Assembly (NCBI GenBank): GCA_007570785.1
Contig: ML660201.1
Span: 49,632,316 to 49,696,315, forward strand
Source: Antilocapra americana
Lineage: Eukaryota > Chordata > Mammalia > Artiodactyla > Antilocapridae
Direction of reading: 5' to 3'
DNA: 64,000 nt
The position numbers and the translations under genes were made by a program. The notes beneath the pieces were generated by a model. The model was given only the letters and a program-made list of their open reading frames with translations, did not search any database and was not told the origin of the DNA. Positions 10,863 through 22,174 of this stretch are shown piece by piece. The stretch's first letter is position 1; the number at the start of each line of letters is the position of its first letter.

Positions 10863-11097
10863 TCTACAGTGGTTATTGTTGTTTAGTTGCTAAGTCGTGT
10901 CTGACTCTTTGTGACCCCATGGACTGTAGCCCACCAGGCTCCTCTGTCCATGGGATTTCGCAGGCAAGAACACTGGAGTTGGTTGCCATTTCCTTCTCCA
11001 GCAAACTTTCCCAACCCAGGGATTGAACCTGCATCTCCTGCATTGGTAGGTGGATTCTCTATCACTGAGCCACAAGGGAAGCCCCATCTACAATGGT
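10863..11097 (-). mobile_element. Bov-tA SINE with TSD
   Basis: Complete reverse-oriented copy at 10874-11086: tail complement GTTTAGTTGCTAAGTCGTGT through to head complement AGCCACAAGGGAAGCCCC. Flanks TCTACAGTGGT (10863-10873) and TCTACAATGGT (11087-11097) are an 11-bp target duplication with one mismatch. Confidence 0.94.
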
Positions 11098-11697
11098 AGC
11101 CATTATTAAAGTAACAAACTTACTAGGTTTATTTTGTGTCCCACTATTGGAGAGGAGAGGGCAGGATGAAGCACAGACATATGGACAAACTGTTTATAAC
11201 GGTCCTCTGGCATGGTTAGGACTTTATGTAAAGATCAGAAACGCCAAAGAATGAGCCAAAGCATATATTTCCTGATGTATGGATTTTCTTACATCATACC
11301 CATCAGAGTATCAAGAGGCTAAGGGGTTTCTCTTTGAAACAGATTTTTCCATGTTCTGTTGGTGACTGTTTAACTTTAGTTGACATAAGAGAAAAAGCAG
11401 GTGTCAGCTAATGTGTGGGTGTTTTCTTACAAAAGCATTGTTACATGTTCACGTTCCTGAAAAAAGGAAGTAAAAGTCACATTAGCCATGTTTAGGGTAC
11501 AGAGGACAAATGCTTATTTATTTTTAAAAGGTGCAATGTATTAAAGTAATTTATCACTGGTCAGCATGACTTGAATGGAGGCACATTCTGAATTGTACTA
11601 TAATTAAATCTGTATCTCTAAGTGAGATTAAGCAGTTGAGACAGAAATCTGACTTCCGTGCCTCAGGCTGGGTCATAGGAAACAGCTATTAAAAATA
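11098..11697. other. AT-rich DNA, nothing recognised
   Basis: No coding frame, RNA gene or confident repeat between the SINE and the L1 insertion. Confidence 0.45.
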
Positions 11698-12150
11698 TGG
11701 CATTTTACATAAGAAAACAATGAAATAATGCCATTTGCAGCAACATGGATGAAGCTAGAGATTATCATCTTAGTGAAAGCAGAAAGAGAAAGGCAAATAC
11801 CATATGACATCACTTATATGTGGAATCCAAAATATGGCACAGATGGAACTTATCTACGAAAAAGACTCACAGACATAGAGAACAGACTTGTGGTTGCCAA
11901 GGAAGGTGGCGGTAGGGGGGAGACGGATTAGGAGTTTGGGATTAACAGATGCAAGCTATTATATAAATAGAATGGATAAACAACAGGGTGGAACTATATT
12001 CAATATCCTGTGATAAACCATAATGAAAAGAATATGAAGAAGGATGTATGTGTATGGATACCTGAAGCACTGTGCTACCCAACAGAAATGAACACCACAC
12101 TGTAAATCAACTATACTCAAATGAATTTTTAAAAAATCTGGCATTGTACA
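11698..12150 (+). mobile_element. L1 3' end with 12-bp TSD
   Basis: The insert at 11710-12138 has the artiodactyl L1 3' end: 'aataatgccatttgcagcaa', 'atgtggaatccaaaatatgg', 'agagaacagacttgtggttg', 'tcaactatactcaaatgaat', then an A-rich end. TGGCATTTTACA (11698-11709) and TGGCATTGTACA (12139-12150) flank it. 5'-truncated, non-coding. Confidence 0.88.
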
Positions 12151-13240
12151 ATTCAATAATAAAAAGACAAACAACACAATACAAAAATAATCAAAAGATC
12201 TGAATAGACAATGAAGATATAAAAACAGCCGATAAGCACATGAAAAGATGCTCAGCATTGTCAGTCATCAGGGAAATGCAAAGTAAAAGTGCAGCAATGC
12301 ACGACAATGCAACTATCAGAATGACGAAAACACAGCAAATAACTACAAAAACTGACAATACTAAGTGCTGACAAGGTTGGGGAACGACTGGAACTCTCAC
12401 ACGCCGCTGACAGGAATGCAAAGGGGTGCAGCCACTCTGGGAAAACAGTAGGGCCGTTTCAAGTTAAACTTTCTATGTGACTCTGCCATCCCACTCCTAG
12501 ATGTTTACCTATGAGAAATGAAAACACATGTCCACACAAAGATGTCTGTGTGAAAGTTCATAGGAGCTTTATATATCATAATCACCCCAAAGTGGAAGCA
12601 ACCAATGGTGGTGGTGGTTGCTGTTTAGTCACTAAGTCGTGTCCAACTCTTTGTGACCCCGTGGGCTGTAGTCTGTCAGGCTCCTCTGTCCATGAGATTT
12701 CCCAGGCCAGAATACTGGAGTGAGTTGCCATTTCCTTCTCCAGGGGATCCTCATGAACCAGGGATCGAACCTATGTCACCAGCATTGGCAGGTGGATTCT
12801 TTACCACTGAGCCACCAGAAGCTCCCAGTCAATGATGGATGGATAAACAAATTGTAGAATATGCACACAATGGCATACTACTCACCAGTAAAAAGGAACG
12901 AAATAGCGATGCATGTAACAACACAGACAGATCTCAAAAAACGTTATGCTAAGAAAAACTCAAATGAACTATTTGTCCAATATTATATGAGGACATTTAT
13001 GGGAAGTTTTAGAGAAGAGTGCACTGTAATGGCAGAGAGCAGACAAGTGGTTGTGTAAGGCTGGTGGGAGGGAGCCACTGCCCAGGGGCAGGAGGGCTTT
13101 CTTAGGGTGAGGGATGGTTCTGGCCTGTGTCATGATGATAGCTACTGGACTGTATTCAGTTACTCAAAGTCTTCAAAGTGTACACTTCAAATGGGTGAAC
13201 TTTACTACATGCCAAGGATATACTGATGCAAATGTAAGCT
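12151..13240 (+). mobile_element. Older L1 3' region, split by a Bov-tA
   Basis: L1 ORF2 end and 3'UTR: 'aagatctgaatagacaatga', 'gcacatgaaaagatgctcag', 'caaccaatgg', then after the SINE 'ggataaacaaattgtagaat', 'tgaactatttgtccaatatt' and 'gtacacttcaaatgggtgaa'. Stops and frameshifts throughout. It may begin slightly upstream, with the L1 at 11710-12138 inserted at its edge. Confidence 0.82.
12603..12838 (-). mobile_element. Bov-tA SINE nested in L1, with TSD
   Basis: Complete reverse copy at 12612-12829. CAATGGTGG (12603-12611) and CAATGATGG (12830-12838) are the probable 9-bp duplication. L1 homology resumes immediately after it, so the SINE is younger than this L1. Confidence 0.92.
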
Positions 13241-13515
13241 CTGAGTTCTGATGTGGCAGCCTCGGGGAGAGGCAGCAGTTGAAGATTAGGGGCAGAGTGG
13301 TGGGTGCAGGGCACAGCTCTTCTGTGCGATGCCCAAACACAATGACTGGCCTTCTAAGATCAAGCCCATCACGTGTAACTGGGAACATAGTACAGCCAAG
13401 TTCTGTTCCAAGAGGGGCTGTTAACAGCATATCTATAGGGGTTTTTATTTTTCATTATACAAATTTAGCACTTTTTAAAAATTGTAATATTGATTCTTAT
13501 TACAGCTACAAAAGG

Positions 13516-13829
13516 AAGTGAGGATAGGCTTCCCTGGAGGCCTAGTGGTAAATAATTTGCCTGCCAATGCAGGAGACACAGGTTCTATCCCTGATTTGGG
13601 TATATTCCTCATGCCTCGGGGGAACTAAGCCCATGCACCACAACCACTGAAGCCTGTGCACCCCAGAGCTGTGCAAGAAGAGCCACCACGATGAGAAGCC
13701 TGTGCACTGCACCTAGAGAGTGGCCCTCACTCACCAAAACTAGAGTAGAGCCCACGCAGCAACGAAGACCTGGCACAGCCAAGAGTAAATAAACACATTT
13801 ATTTTCTTAAAAAAGAAAGTGAGGATAGG
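13516..13829 (+). mobile_element. CHR-2 SINE, full length, 13-bp TSD
   Basis: The element at 13529-13816 has a tRNA-like head (CTTCCCTGGAGGCCTAGTGG), the CHR-2 body ('accacaaccactgaagcctg', 'gcagcaacgaagacctggca') and an A/T-rich tail with 'taaataaacaca'. A perfect AAGTGAGGATAGG flanks it at 13516-13528 and 13817-13829. Confidence 0.93.
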
Positions 13830-14469
13830 TATCAATGTGTATCACATAAGCAGATCAGGAGCAGTGAGGACTACATTCAAGGAGAAAGTAAACGTGAAGC
13901 GGAGTTCACCAAAGACATTCGTAACGGCAGCTATTATTATTTGCCTGAGTTGATGTTGTCAGCATGACAGGGTGAGGCCGGGCTTCTCGAAGAAGGGAAG
14001 CAGCTGAGAGCTGGGAACAGCATTAGAGCAGTGAATCCCCAGCCTCTGAGCCCCAGTGACTTCTCTTTAGAACTGATATTTTTACAATGCCCTATTTGCT
14101 ACCCCTAGCCCTAACCCTTCCACTAGCAGCCTCTCAGCTTCTGATCTGCTTTCCTGCTCCAGGAGCCCAGAGCTGGGTGATGGTCCACCCAGCCGCCACC
14201 CTCATTCAGATCGCTTCTAGCTCACTCTCCCTCTTGTGCTCCATCTGTTTCCCAAAGAGGAACTGCTGCACTCCAAAGTTAATCCAGGACAAGGAGAGCC
14301 AAATGTGTCTCAGGATGCTGAGAGATCCCAGGAGAACTGAGGGGAGCAGGGCGCGTCCTCAGCTTTCCTCCACGTCCTTAGGCCTAGGCCCCAGGGCCCA
14401 CAGGGGCCTGAAATCAGCCATGTGCAGGTGTCTTGCCCTTCCCTTTGAGCCCATGTGTCTACCACTGCC
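13830..14469. other. Single-copy-like DNA with 175-codon open frame
   Basis: The plus-strand frame 14087-14614 starts with a hydrophobic stretch (MPYLLPLALTLPLAASQLL). Its C-terminal third overlaps an ancient repeat at 14470-14635, which argues against a real gene. No domain recognised. Confidence 0.4.
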
Positions 14470-14635
14470 TTTTATAGAAACAGTCAGCAATCATTCCAGG
14501 ACCTTCTACGTGTCAGACACTGCCCCGGGAGCCGAGGACTCAGAGACCAAGAGGGACAGTCCCCACCCCCAGGCACTCCCAGTCTGGTTGGAGGAGACAG
14601 GCAGTTGCTGGTGATCACAACGTGGAAACCAGAGT
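14470..14635 (+). repeat. Ancient mammalian repeat (class unassigned)
   Basis: 'ccttctacgtgtcagacact' and 'gtctggttggaggagacagg' follow the widespread mammalian 'tattgagcacctactatgtg' repeat, also seen at 29205-29440 and 52840-53200. Very diverged. Confidence 0.45.
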
Positions 14636-14934
14636 GAAGCTTTAGCGAAGCCGTGCTGGGAACACGGAGAAAGCTCCCTCTGCACGCTCTTTTTTTAAAA
14701 CGGAAAATTACTTTCTATTTATTTACCATTAAGAATTGTTAAACGTCTCAGTGTGATAGGGCTCCAGATTATTGGGCTGCCCAGCATGCCCTCATGCCTC
14801 GGGTCGGCCTGGACTAGGCCTTCTCTGGAGGCACGCATCTCCCTCTGCACCCACCCTGGCCCCCACCCCACCTTCTGCAGCTGTCATTGGCGCAGCCCTC
14901 TGAACCAAGCATTCTGAACCCGATTCTGGGGCTG

Positions 14935-15138
14935 GTGGTGGTTTAGTCACTAAGTCGTGTCCAACTCTTTATGACCCCATGGACTGTAGCCTGCCAGGCT
15001 CCTCTGTCCATGGCATTTTCCAGGAAAGAATACTCAAGTGAGTGGTCATTTCCTTCTCCAGGGGATCTTCCTGACCCAGGGATCAAACCCAGGTCTCCTG
15101 CTTTGCAGGCAGATTCTTTATTGACTGAGCAACCCGGG
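14935..15138 (-). mobile_element. Bov-tA SINE
   Basis: Reverse-oriented complete copy: 'gtttagtcactaagtcgtgt', 'caggctcctctgtccatggc', 'cttcctgacccagggatcaa', 'gcaggcagattctttattga'. Confidence 0.93.
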
Positions 15139-15636
15139 GCTGCAAGCTTTTGCAAATCAGGTTCCTATAGATTGGGGATCATGTTCTGTAGCTTGACAGA
15201 GGGCGGATCAACCAAGAGGTAAATTTGGGCAGGTCTGGACTCACAGGGAGAGGATGGAGAGAAGGGAGTGAAGTGGGAAGCAGGGCAGGGTGGGGGAGGG
15301 GCGAGGCTGGGAGAAGCTCTGAGCCTCATCCAGGCGGTTTATGATGAGGGTCTCTGTGGTCACAGCAGGGGACATGTCCTGGGGCTTACTGGGATCACTA
15401 GTATGTTCCCAACCTCTGCCGAGCGCCTCCTGTGTACCAGGCTCTACGTCAAGGGCTTTCTCTGAGCCAAGCTCCTACCTTCTCAGGAGGCCCTAGAGTC
15501 CAGTGTGAATCCGAGGAGAGTGGCTATGAGTGAAACCTGAGGTTGCCTTTCAATTTCCAACAGGATAAGAGCAACATGTAGAACATAGGATTATGATTCT
15601 TAATATAAATGATTGTACAAGCAAGAAGTTATGAAT
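15139..15636. other. Single-copy-like DNA, nothing recognised
   Basis: Includes a G-rich stretch at 15270-15320. No gene or repeat supported. Confidence 0.45.
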
Positions 15637-15935
15637 AGGGCTTTCCATGCCCAGTGGCAGTCCAGCGGTTAAGATGCCAGCTGTAAATGCAGAGGACACG
15701 GGTTCCACCTCCGGTCCTGGAAGATCTAATGTGCTGCAGGGCAACGAAGCCCACGCGCCACAACTAACGAGCCCTTGTGCCTAGGGCCTGTGCCCTGAGA
15801 CAAGAGAAGCCACCGCAATGGCAAGCCCTCGTACCACAACGAGGAGTAGCCCCTACTAGCCATAGCTAGAGAAAGCCCAAAAATAAAACACATCACAACC
15901 AAAAGTAATCAAATAATCAAAAATAAATACAAAAT
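15637..15935 (+). mobile_element. CHR-2 SINE
   Basis: tRNA-like head with a small disruption ('gggctttccatgcccagtgg'), then 'acaactaacgagcccttgtg', 'gccaccgcaatggcaagccc', 'agctagagaaagcccaaaaa' and an A-rich tail. Confidence 0.88.
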
Positions 15936-16204
15936 TTTAAAGAAATTATGGATAAAATTTTTAAAAAGAAAAAAAAAGACCCACAATGGGCTAATGAGCA
16001 TATGGAAGTATGCTCAGCTTCCTTAAGTAATCCGCTATGAAAACTAAAATTAGTTTTTGGTCTTCATTTATCAAAACATTTTTAAAGAAAACTCTGGTTC
16101 AGTGAAGTTTTGATAAAATGGGCAGGTGAGTAATGGCCAGTGGGTGGTGTATGCTGATCAACTGCGTCTTGTCCATGTGTAACGGAAATCTTACACACGG
16201 TTCT

Positions 16205-16310
16205 GTGTGGGGCTCAGCTGTGTTCGACTCTGCGTGACTCTATGGACTGTAGCCCGCCAGGCTCCTCTGTCCATGGAACTTTCCAAGCAAGAATACTTGG
16301 GTGGGTCGCC
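16205..16310 (-). mobile_element. Bov-tA body/tail fragment
   Basis: Reverse body and tail ('tgttcgactctgcgtgactc', 'ggctcctctgtccatggaac'). The tRNA-like head is absent beyond 16310. Confidence 0.82.
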
Positions 16311-16404
16311 AGTTGTGACTCCACTTATACATAGTGCTAGCCTAGTAAGTCCATTTTAGAAAAAGACAGATAAGGATCTGTATGCAAGGATGATTGTCAT
16401 ATAT

Positions 16405-16406
<2 letters not shown>

Positions 16407-16439
<33 letters not shown>
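16407..16439. repeat. (AC)n microsatellite
   Basis: About 16 uninterrupted AC repeats, a candidate polymorphic marker. Confidence 0.97.
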
Positions 16440-16440
<1 letters not shown>

Positions 16441-16765
16441 GAATTGGAAATTATCTTAATGCCCAGCAACAGGAAAACTGATCAAATAACGGATGGATCT
16501 GACATACATTCATACACCCACACCTGCCCACACAGAGAATCTGTGAGCTTCATTTTGTTCTTAAAAAGAATGTTTATATATTTTCTGCCCTTGTCTCTCT
16601 TTCTACCCATGCAGAGAACAAAAGGCTGGCAAGAAATGCACCAAAATATATTTATCTTGGGATAGTAGGACTATGGGTTGTCTTTGCTTCTTTCTGTCTT
16701 TAAATTTTTCCATAATGACTTTGAATTGGTTTCATTATCTGAAAAAAGTTGTTTTAAAAAAAATC
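16440..16765 (+). repeat. Ancient L1-type 3'-end-like repeat
   Basis: 'aatgcccagcaacaggaaaa' followed later by 'tttttccataatgactttga' matches the order of old L1 3' ends. Family uncertain. Confidence 0.45.
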
Positions 16766-17550
16766 TGTGACATACTCTTGCCAAAAACAAATTGAAAGAG
16801 CCCTAACTCCCACTTCCAATGAAAGAGAAACAAGTGAAATGAAACCACGAAGAAACAATCTAAGAACATCCAGAAGGTGGAACCTTCTATAAGGAAACTG
16901 ATTATCCTCTCTGAGAGTTGATATGATAAGGGACCAAAAATTGGGGGACCATCCTAGATAAATGAAAGCTAAACACGTGTAGCCATCGAATGCCATGCCC
17001 CAGTTTTTACTGGGTCCTGACTGAGAGTCGGGTCTAAAACGTATCACAGAGACAGTTGGGGAAAAGTGAACTGTGACTCTGTGTTTTGATCCTCAGTTGG
17101 CCAGACTTCAGATGTGCTGCCCAGCTGGTAAATACTTGGTTTGCAAAAGCGCCACCCTGAGAATCTCAACCCATAACAGACATACTCAGAGAGTGCATCA
17201 CAGTATGTTCTCAAGTTGAAGAGAATCCCGCACAACTTCAAAATGGCATATTTCTCTTCATTTTACATAAAACGCCTCTTAGAAAGCTATCTAAAGTCAG
17301 TTTGGGTAACTAAACCTTCAGTGAGTACCTCTTATTAAATACCAACATTTTGGTTTACGGTACAGTAATTCCCCCATGACTCCCATCCACTGGGGACACA
17401 AAAGATGCTGCAGGTGGGCTGGAGGAAGGAGACCACCCAGCACTGTCCATCTGCTTTGCATGGGGTGCCTGACATCCCCCAGGCCAACCCTGAGCCCAGG
17501 GGAGGTGCAGGTACACCAGCTTCTAATTCACAAAAGGAAGGAAACTCTTG
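16766..17550. other. No gene; possible ancient repeat
   Basis: Around 16920-17085 the order 'gggaccaaaaattgggggac', 'cagttggggaaaagtgaact' recalls an old interspersed mammalian repeat, but I cannot name it. Nothing else recognised. Confidence 0.35.
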
Positions 17551-17765
17551 GGGCTTCCCAGGTGGCTCAGTGGAAAAGACTCTGCCTGCCAATGCAGGAG
17601 ACACAAGTTCCACCCCTGGGTTGGGAAGACCCCCTGGAGGAGGAAATGGCAACCCACTGTAGTATTGCTGCCTGGATAATCCTGTGGACAGAGGAGCCCG
17701 GTGGAATACAGTCCATAGGGTCGCAAAGAGTCAGTCACAACTTAGCAACTAAACAATAACAACAG
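17551..17765 (+). mobile_element. Bov-tA SINE
   Basis: Complete forward copy: GGGCTTCCCAGGTGGCTCAG, 'gggaagaccccctggaggag', 'caaagagtcagtcacaactt'. 'ggaaact' flanks both sides as a possible short duplication. Confidence 0.92.
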
Positions 17766-18109
17766 GGAAACTTTGCAAGTGGCCAACTTTACCTCATTGG
17801 ATTCTGTTACTTGGTTCAAAAGCTTCTGTTTGTGGGTGGAGGGACAAAAACATCTAACTGCTAATAATGGCCCCTGAAGTTTATATAGCAGCCAACGATT
17901 GATAGAATTCCTTTACAGAGACACCACATTAAAAAGACCCCAAAGCACCCAGGCGGGTAACTTGTTCCTTTCAGTCTTCAAGTTCGTCCTGGCTGACGAG
18001 AATTTCTGCTAGCCTCTATTTCTCTCTTTAGTGCGGGGGTGGGAGTGAGTGGGGAACCCACCAGTCTGTGTGGTGGGTGAAGTAGGGGATTGTTATTTCC
18101 ATTCTATAG
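17766..18109. other. Single-copy-like DNA, nothing recognised
   Basis: No coding or repeat signature. Confidence 0.4.
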
Positions 18110-18222
18110 ACTTTTTATAATATAAATATAAAAATATACAATATATATATTTCTACCTAAGAAGAATATGTGTTTGCTACATATATATATATTTCCCTAT
18201 ATAATATAATATAATATAGAAA
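18110..18222. repeat. AT-rich simple repeat
   Basis: Runs of TA and ATAAT repeats at 18115-18150 and 18180-18222, split by about 30 bp. Confidence 0.85.
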
Positions 18223-18904
18223 ACTGATACTCAGAGAGGTGCCAACTGCCAGGCAGATGCCACCTGGCTAGCCTGGGGCCATCAAAGTTCAGTTTATTGC
18301 TCTGCAGCAAATGGGCAAAGTCAAGGATATCAAATTTATATGATCTGGGGTGCCTGGTTTAAGATGGATCTTCAACTGTGGGGAGCTGACTGGAACTGGA
18401 CTAACTTCCTGATAAAACAGTTGAGGATTGAGAAACATAAAGATAGGAACATTTTGAATGAACTCTAAGAGTAAAGAGTCATTTGCTAAGTCCAGCAGAG
18501 AGACTCATTGTTCTGGGAAAGGGGCTATTTACCCTGACGAAGGCTAGTTGAGTGATGAATAAAAATTCAGATAAATGAATTTTCAGGACGTTCATAAGAC
18601 AGATAATACAATTATTTGTAACTTTATGTTCCTGGGAAGGAATTTTCTGCAGGCAGTGGAGGGTTCATTTGTAATGTACACAGTCCTAGAACTTCATCAT
18701 ATTAAGCTATGGGGCTGGAGGTGGCTCCTCCTCTGAGGGTGGTTGATCGGCTCAGGTCAACTGGACGTTGGCCCATGTCTTCAGATCAGCTCTGGCCCTT
18801 TGCTCAAACCACAGTGCCTGTCTTCACCACTGTGGTGCTGAGTTCACCGTGCTCAGACTTTGCCAAGAAGCTCCTTGGACAGAGGACATGTAAGGATCTG
18901 TAAG
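18223..18904. other. Single-copy-like DNA, nothing recognised
   Basis: No gene, RNA or confident repeat. Confidence 0.4.
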
Positions 18905-19050
18905 CCCCAGGGATCCTGTTAAATAACGTCCCCCTAAAATTCAGCTCTACTCTGACCTTCCTTGGAAATTGGGTCTTTGCGGCTATAACTGGTTAAGATG
19001 AGGCCATACTAGATTAGAGTGGGCCCTGAATCCAAGCCTGGTGTACCTAA
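18905..19050 (+). repeat. MaLR LTR-like fragment
   Basis: 'tggaaattgggtctttgcgg' followed by 'aagatgaggccatactagat' and 'gtgggccctgaatccaa' follows the order seen in ERVL-MaLR-type LTRs. Diverged. Confidence 0.45.
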
Positions 19051-20368
19051 TACACGATACTCCTCACTGTTAAAAAATAAAAATAAAAATAAGAAGGGAC
19101 CCTTTAAGAAAGTGTCCCCCAAACAACCAATTCTGGAAAAAGCTTCAAAATACAGCACTGCTCCCCACCGTGTCCCTCAAGCTTCCCCTCCGGAGTGGAC
19201 AGCCCCACGCCCCGTCCGTGCTGCAGGGGCATGAACAGCACTGGGAGGAGGGCAGTGCTCATCCTCCTCCCCTGCGGCGGGCAGGCAGGCACAATGACAG
19301 CCTTTCGCTCCGCACAGGGGCACTTAGAAATCTGGGCCACTTCAGAAACCACCCAGCAGGAACCAGCAGCTGTTTTGGAGGCCTGTGCAGAGCTCTGACT
19401 TAACCCAGCAGCCTGAAAATAGCCTGGTCCTTTTCCCCACAAAAAATGAGGTGTCATGGTAATTAACTTGGCAGATGATGATCAGGCGTCCCCTGGGAGA
19501 ACATGATAGTGACTCCTGTTGGAAACCAAGACGTGTAGGATACGAAGCCTTGTCCTCCAGGGAGCCATCGGTGAGACCGTTAACTAGGGCTTGAACGCTG
19601 CAGTCTCCAAAGTGCATCCTTACTTATCCTCACCCATCTTTTCCCTCTTGCAGGTGGGAAACCTGAGGCTCAAAGGGGCTGAGGGGTTTGCCCTGACCTT
19701 GGGGACTGTTACCCAAGACAGGAGGCTAGACCCAGACACAGTTCCAAATGCCATGTCCTTCCTCTGGGGGCACACGCACAGTCCCGTGGAGAGATGGAGA
19801 AGGGGAAGTGGCTGGACAGAGTGGGAACCCAGGGCCAAAGTTCCAAATGGATCCTCGAGTGCATGAGAAGGGAGCCTCTTGACAGTCCCATCGGAGCAGC
19901 AAGATGGAAATCCGAGGGCGCCCGGCACCTGCGGGGCAGGCGTGGGGGCCGGAGAGCATAGAGCTCAGAGGTAGGCTTTGGACTCTGACTCCAAAGATGT
20001 ACTAATTAAGAGTGAAGGATGGAATACACAACCCACTTCCCATGATTTTAGAGCTGTCAGAGGTCCCAATCTGTTCCCACAAAGCTATCGTAGGGTGGGT
20101 TGTGGGGTGGCAGAAATTAAAAATCCTAAGGCTGAGTCTAGGCTGTCAGGGCTCACAGGTGGCAGCCAAGATGGCAAATCCCTGCTATAGAGCCCTCCCG
20201 CTTTTCATAATTCCATGCTGGTGTTTCTCCTCCTTCTCTCCTCCTTTAAAAAATTATAGAGGTCTCCAGGAGTTGTAGGCAGGACAAGGAGTCCACAGTC
20301 GACCAGCAGCCCTCTACCCAGCTCTGGGTGAGGAGAAACAGCCTAAGAGACCCTGTGTAGGTGTATCT
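19051..20368. other. GC-richer DNA, possible MIR within
   Basis: 19622-19760 has a MIR-like reverse pattern ('gggaaacctgaggctcaaag'). Overlapping open frames at 19104-19959 on both strands have no recognised domain. An A-rich run lies at 19070-19095. Confidence 0.4.
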
Positions 20369-20391
20369 TGTGTGTGTGTGTGTGTGTGTGT
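20369..20391. repeat. (TG)n microsatellite
   Basis: About 11 TG units. Confidence 0.95.
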
Positions 20392-20399
20392 AAATTTAG

Positions 20400-20610
20400 G
20401 AATGATTTACACATGGTAGTACTGGCCCTTTGAAGTTTACAGTTTTATAGCAGGTTTGACAGAGGCATGTGATCCTGTAACCATCAACCACAATCAAGAA
20501 ACAGAATAGTTCTATCACCACAAAAATCACCTTGAGGGACACTTTTGCATGTAGTTCCCGCAGTCTAACTGGGGGTAGAGTTTCAAAACCTTAACCCCCT
20601 GACTCTCTGC
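20400..20610 (-). repeat. L1 3'UTR fragment, old
   Basis: 'gatcctgtaaccatcaacca', 'caatcaagaaacagaatagt' and 'ctatcaccacaaaaatcacc' are the complement of an old mammalian L1 3'UTR. Confidence 0.6.
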
Positions 20611-20633
20611 CCCTCTCAAAGGAGCATGTCTCC

Positions 20634-20852
20634 ACTGTGTGTGCTCAGTCGCTCAGTCGTGTCCGACTCTTTGCGACCCCATGGGCTGTAGCCCACCAGG
20701 TTCCTCTGCCCGTGGGATTTTTCAGGTAAGAATACTAGAGTGGGTTGTCATTTCCTCCTCCAGGGGATCTTCCCGACCAGAACTGAACCCAAGTCTCTTC
20801 CTTCTCCTGCATTGGCAGGCGGATTCTTTACCACTGCACTACCTGGGAAGCC
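20634..20852 (-). mobile_element. Bov-tA SINE
   Basis: Reverse complete copy from 'tgctcagtcgctcagtcgtg' to 'ctacctgggaagcc', with a small duplication in the linker near 20795-20805 ('tctcttccttctcctgc'). Confidence 0.93.
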
Positions 20853-21898
20853 TGAGTCTCTGGTACCTTCTCCTAATTTCTGGTCCAGGAAACTTTTCTG
20901 ATAGTTGGAAGCAATTATTCCCCCAACAAACCAGCTCAGCCTCGTTAGAGCCTCTGTTGAAAAAGGCAGGTTGCTAATGTTACTTTTCTTGCTTCTCCTG
21001 AGACCAATTTTCCCGACCTGTACAGCACCCACAGTCAATACCTCCTACAATCGCGCAAGCGGCTTCTGGTAAGAGAAAAAAATTCACCGTACCCCCACAG
21101 CTGTTCCCAGCTCCTGGGACATCATTTAATTGGCTTGGTGGTCACAGGAGCCCTTCCAATTAGGGTTCCCTACTGGAAGCTGCCATCTGCACTGGGGTCA
21201 ATCCAGACTCAGCTTTGGAGGGCAGTCGTCCACTCTTTGAAGCAGCATCGGTTCCTTAGCAGCTGGCTGGTTCCCCTCCAAAGGCAGAGGCCCCGGAGTC
21301 CGGAGCTCATCTGCACCCCCAAGTCAATTACTTGGGAATCAGGATGGAATGAAACAGGGCAAGAATTTCCCACTCCTTCCCTTTTCCAGAGCAGCCACCA
21401 TAAAGGATAGAACTGGGTTTCCAAGGCAGGGACAGGCCTTCCAGATCTTACCTTTCCAACTCTGTGGAAGACCGGCCCACATAGGCACCCAGCAGCACGT
21501 CAACTCCATCACCCTCTCCCCTGTGATGCTCACGTCATGTGAGGCTCGCCTCAGGGTCCAAGCCGGGAGAGGACCCAGGGACAAGCTGGATGGCGGGCAC
21601 ACGATGAACAGGGAGCAGCGCTTGTGTGGAAGTGTCCGTAACAAAACGTTCCCTTGTAGGGAGAACCTGGGAAGACATAGAGAGGCCAGGGTGGGACTTG
21701 GGCTACATGGTGAAGTCAATGAAACTCTGGCTCAAATGATTCCTCCCTGACAAATCACTCCTCTGAAAGTCTAACGTGATGTCTGTTGTGCTCCTGGGAT
21801 CCTGATATCCATGCCTCTGGGCCTTGGAATGACTTCATTCTAGAAGTCATTCTGGAGGCAAACCTCCAGACAGACCAGAGCTGGGCAGCTCCTCTGGA
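20853..21898. other. Single-copy-like DNA, nothing recognised
   Basis: Open frames at 21339-21750 on both strands overlap each other and have no domain. No confident repeat. Confidence 0.4.
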
Positions 21899-21970
21899 TG
21901 TGTGTGTGTGTGTGTGCGTGCGCGCGCGTGTGTGCGTGCGCGCGCGTGTGTGTGCGTGCGCGTGTGCGCA
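21899..21970. repeat. (TG/CG)n microsatellite at a SINE tail
   Basis: Alternating purine-pyrimidine TG and CG repeats of about 72 bp, directly abutting the tail end of the Bov-tA at 21971. Confidence 0.95.
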
Positions 21971-22119
21971 CGCTAAGTCTTATCAGACTCTTCAAGACCC
22001 CATGGACTGGAGTCCACCAGGCTTCTCTGTCCGTGTGATTTCCCAGGACACTAGAGTGGGTTATCATTTCCTCCTCCAGGGATCTTCCAGACGCAGGGAT
22101 AGAACCTGTGTCTCCTACT
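21971..22119 (-). mobile_element. Bov-tA SINE, head-truncated
   Basis: Reverse tail, body and linker ('gctaagtcttatcagactct', 'ccaccaggcttctctgtccg', 'ggatagaacctgtgtctcct'). The last ~35 bp of the head are missing. Confidence 0.9.
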
Positions 22120-22174
22120 CCACTCCCAATAGACTTGTTTCATTTTGCTTGGTTCTCTGGCTATGTTTCCTTTT

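Noticed and set aside
14087..14614. 175-codon frame with an apparent N-terminal signal peptide
   Set aside because: The hydrophobic start is tempting, but the C-terminal third overlaps an ancient repeat, no domain or splice sites are visible and the composition fits chance.
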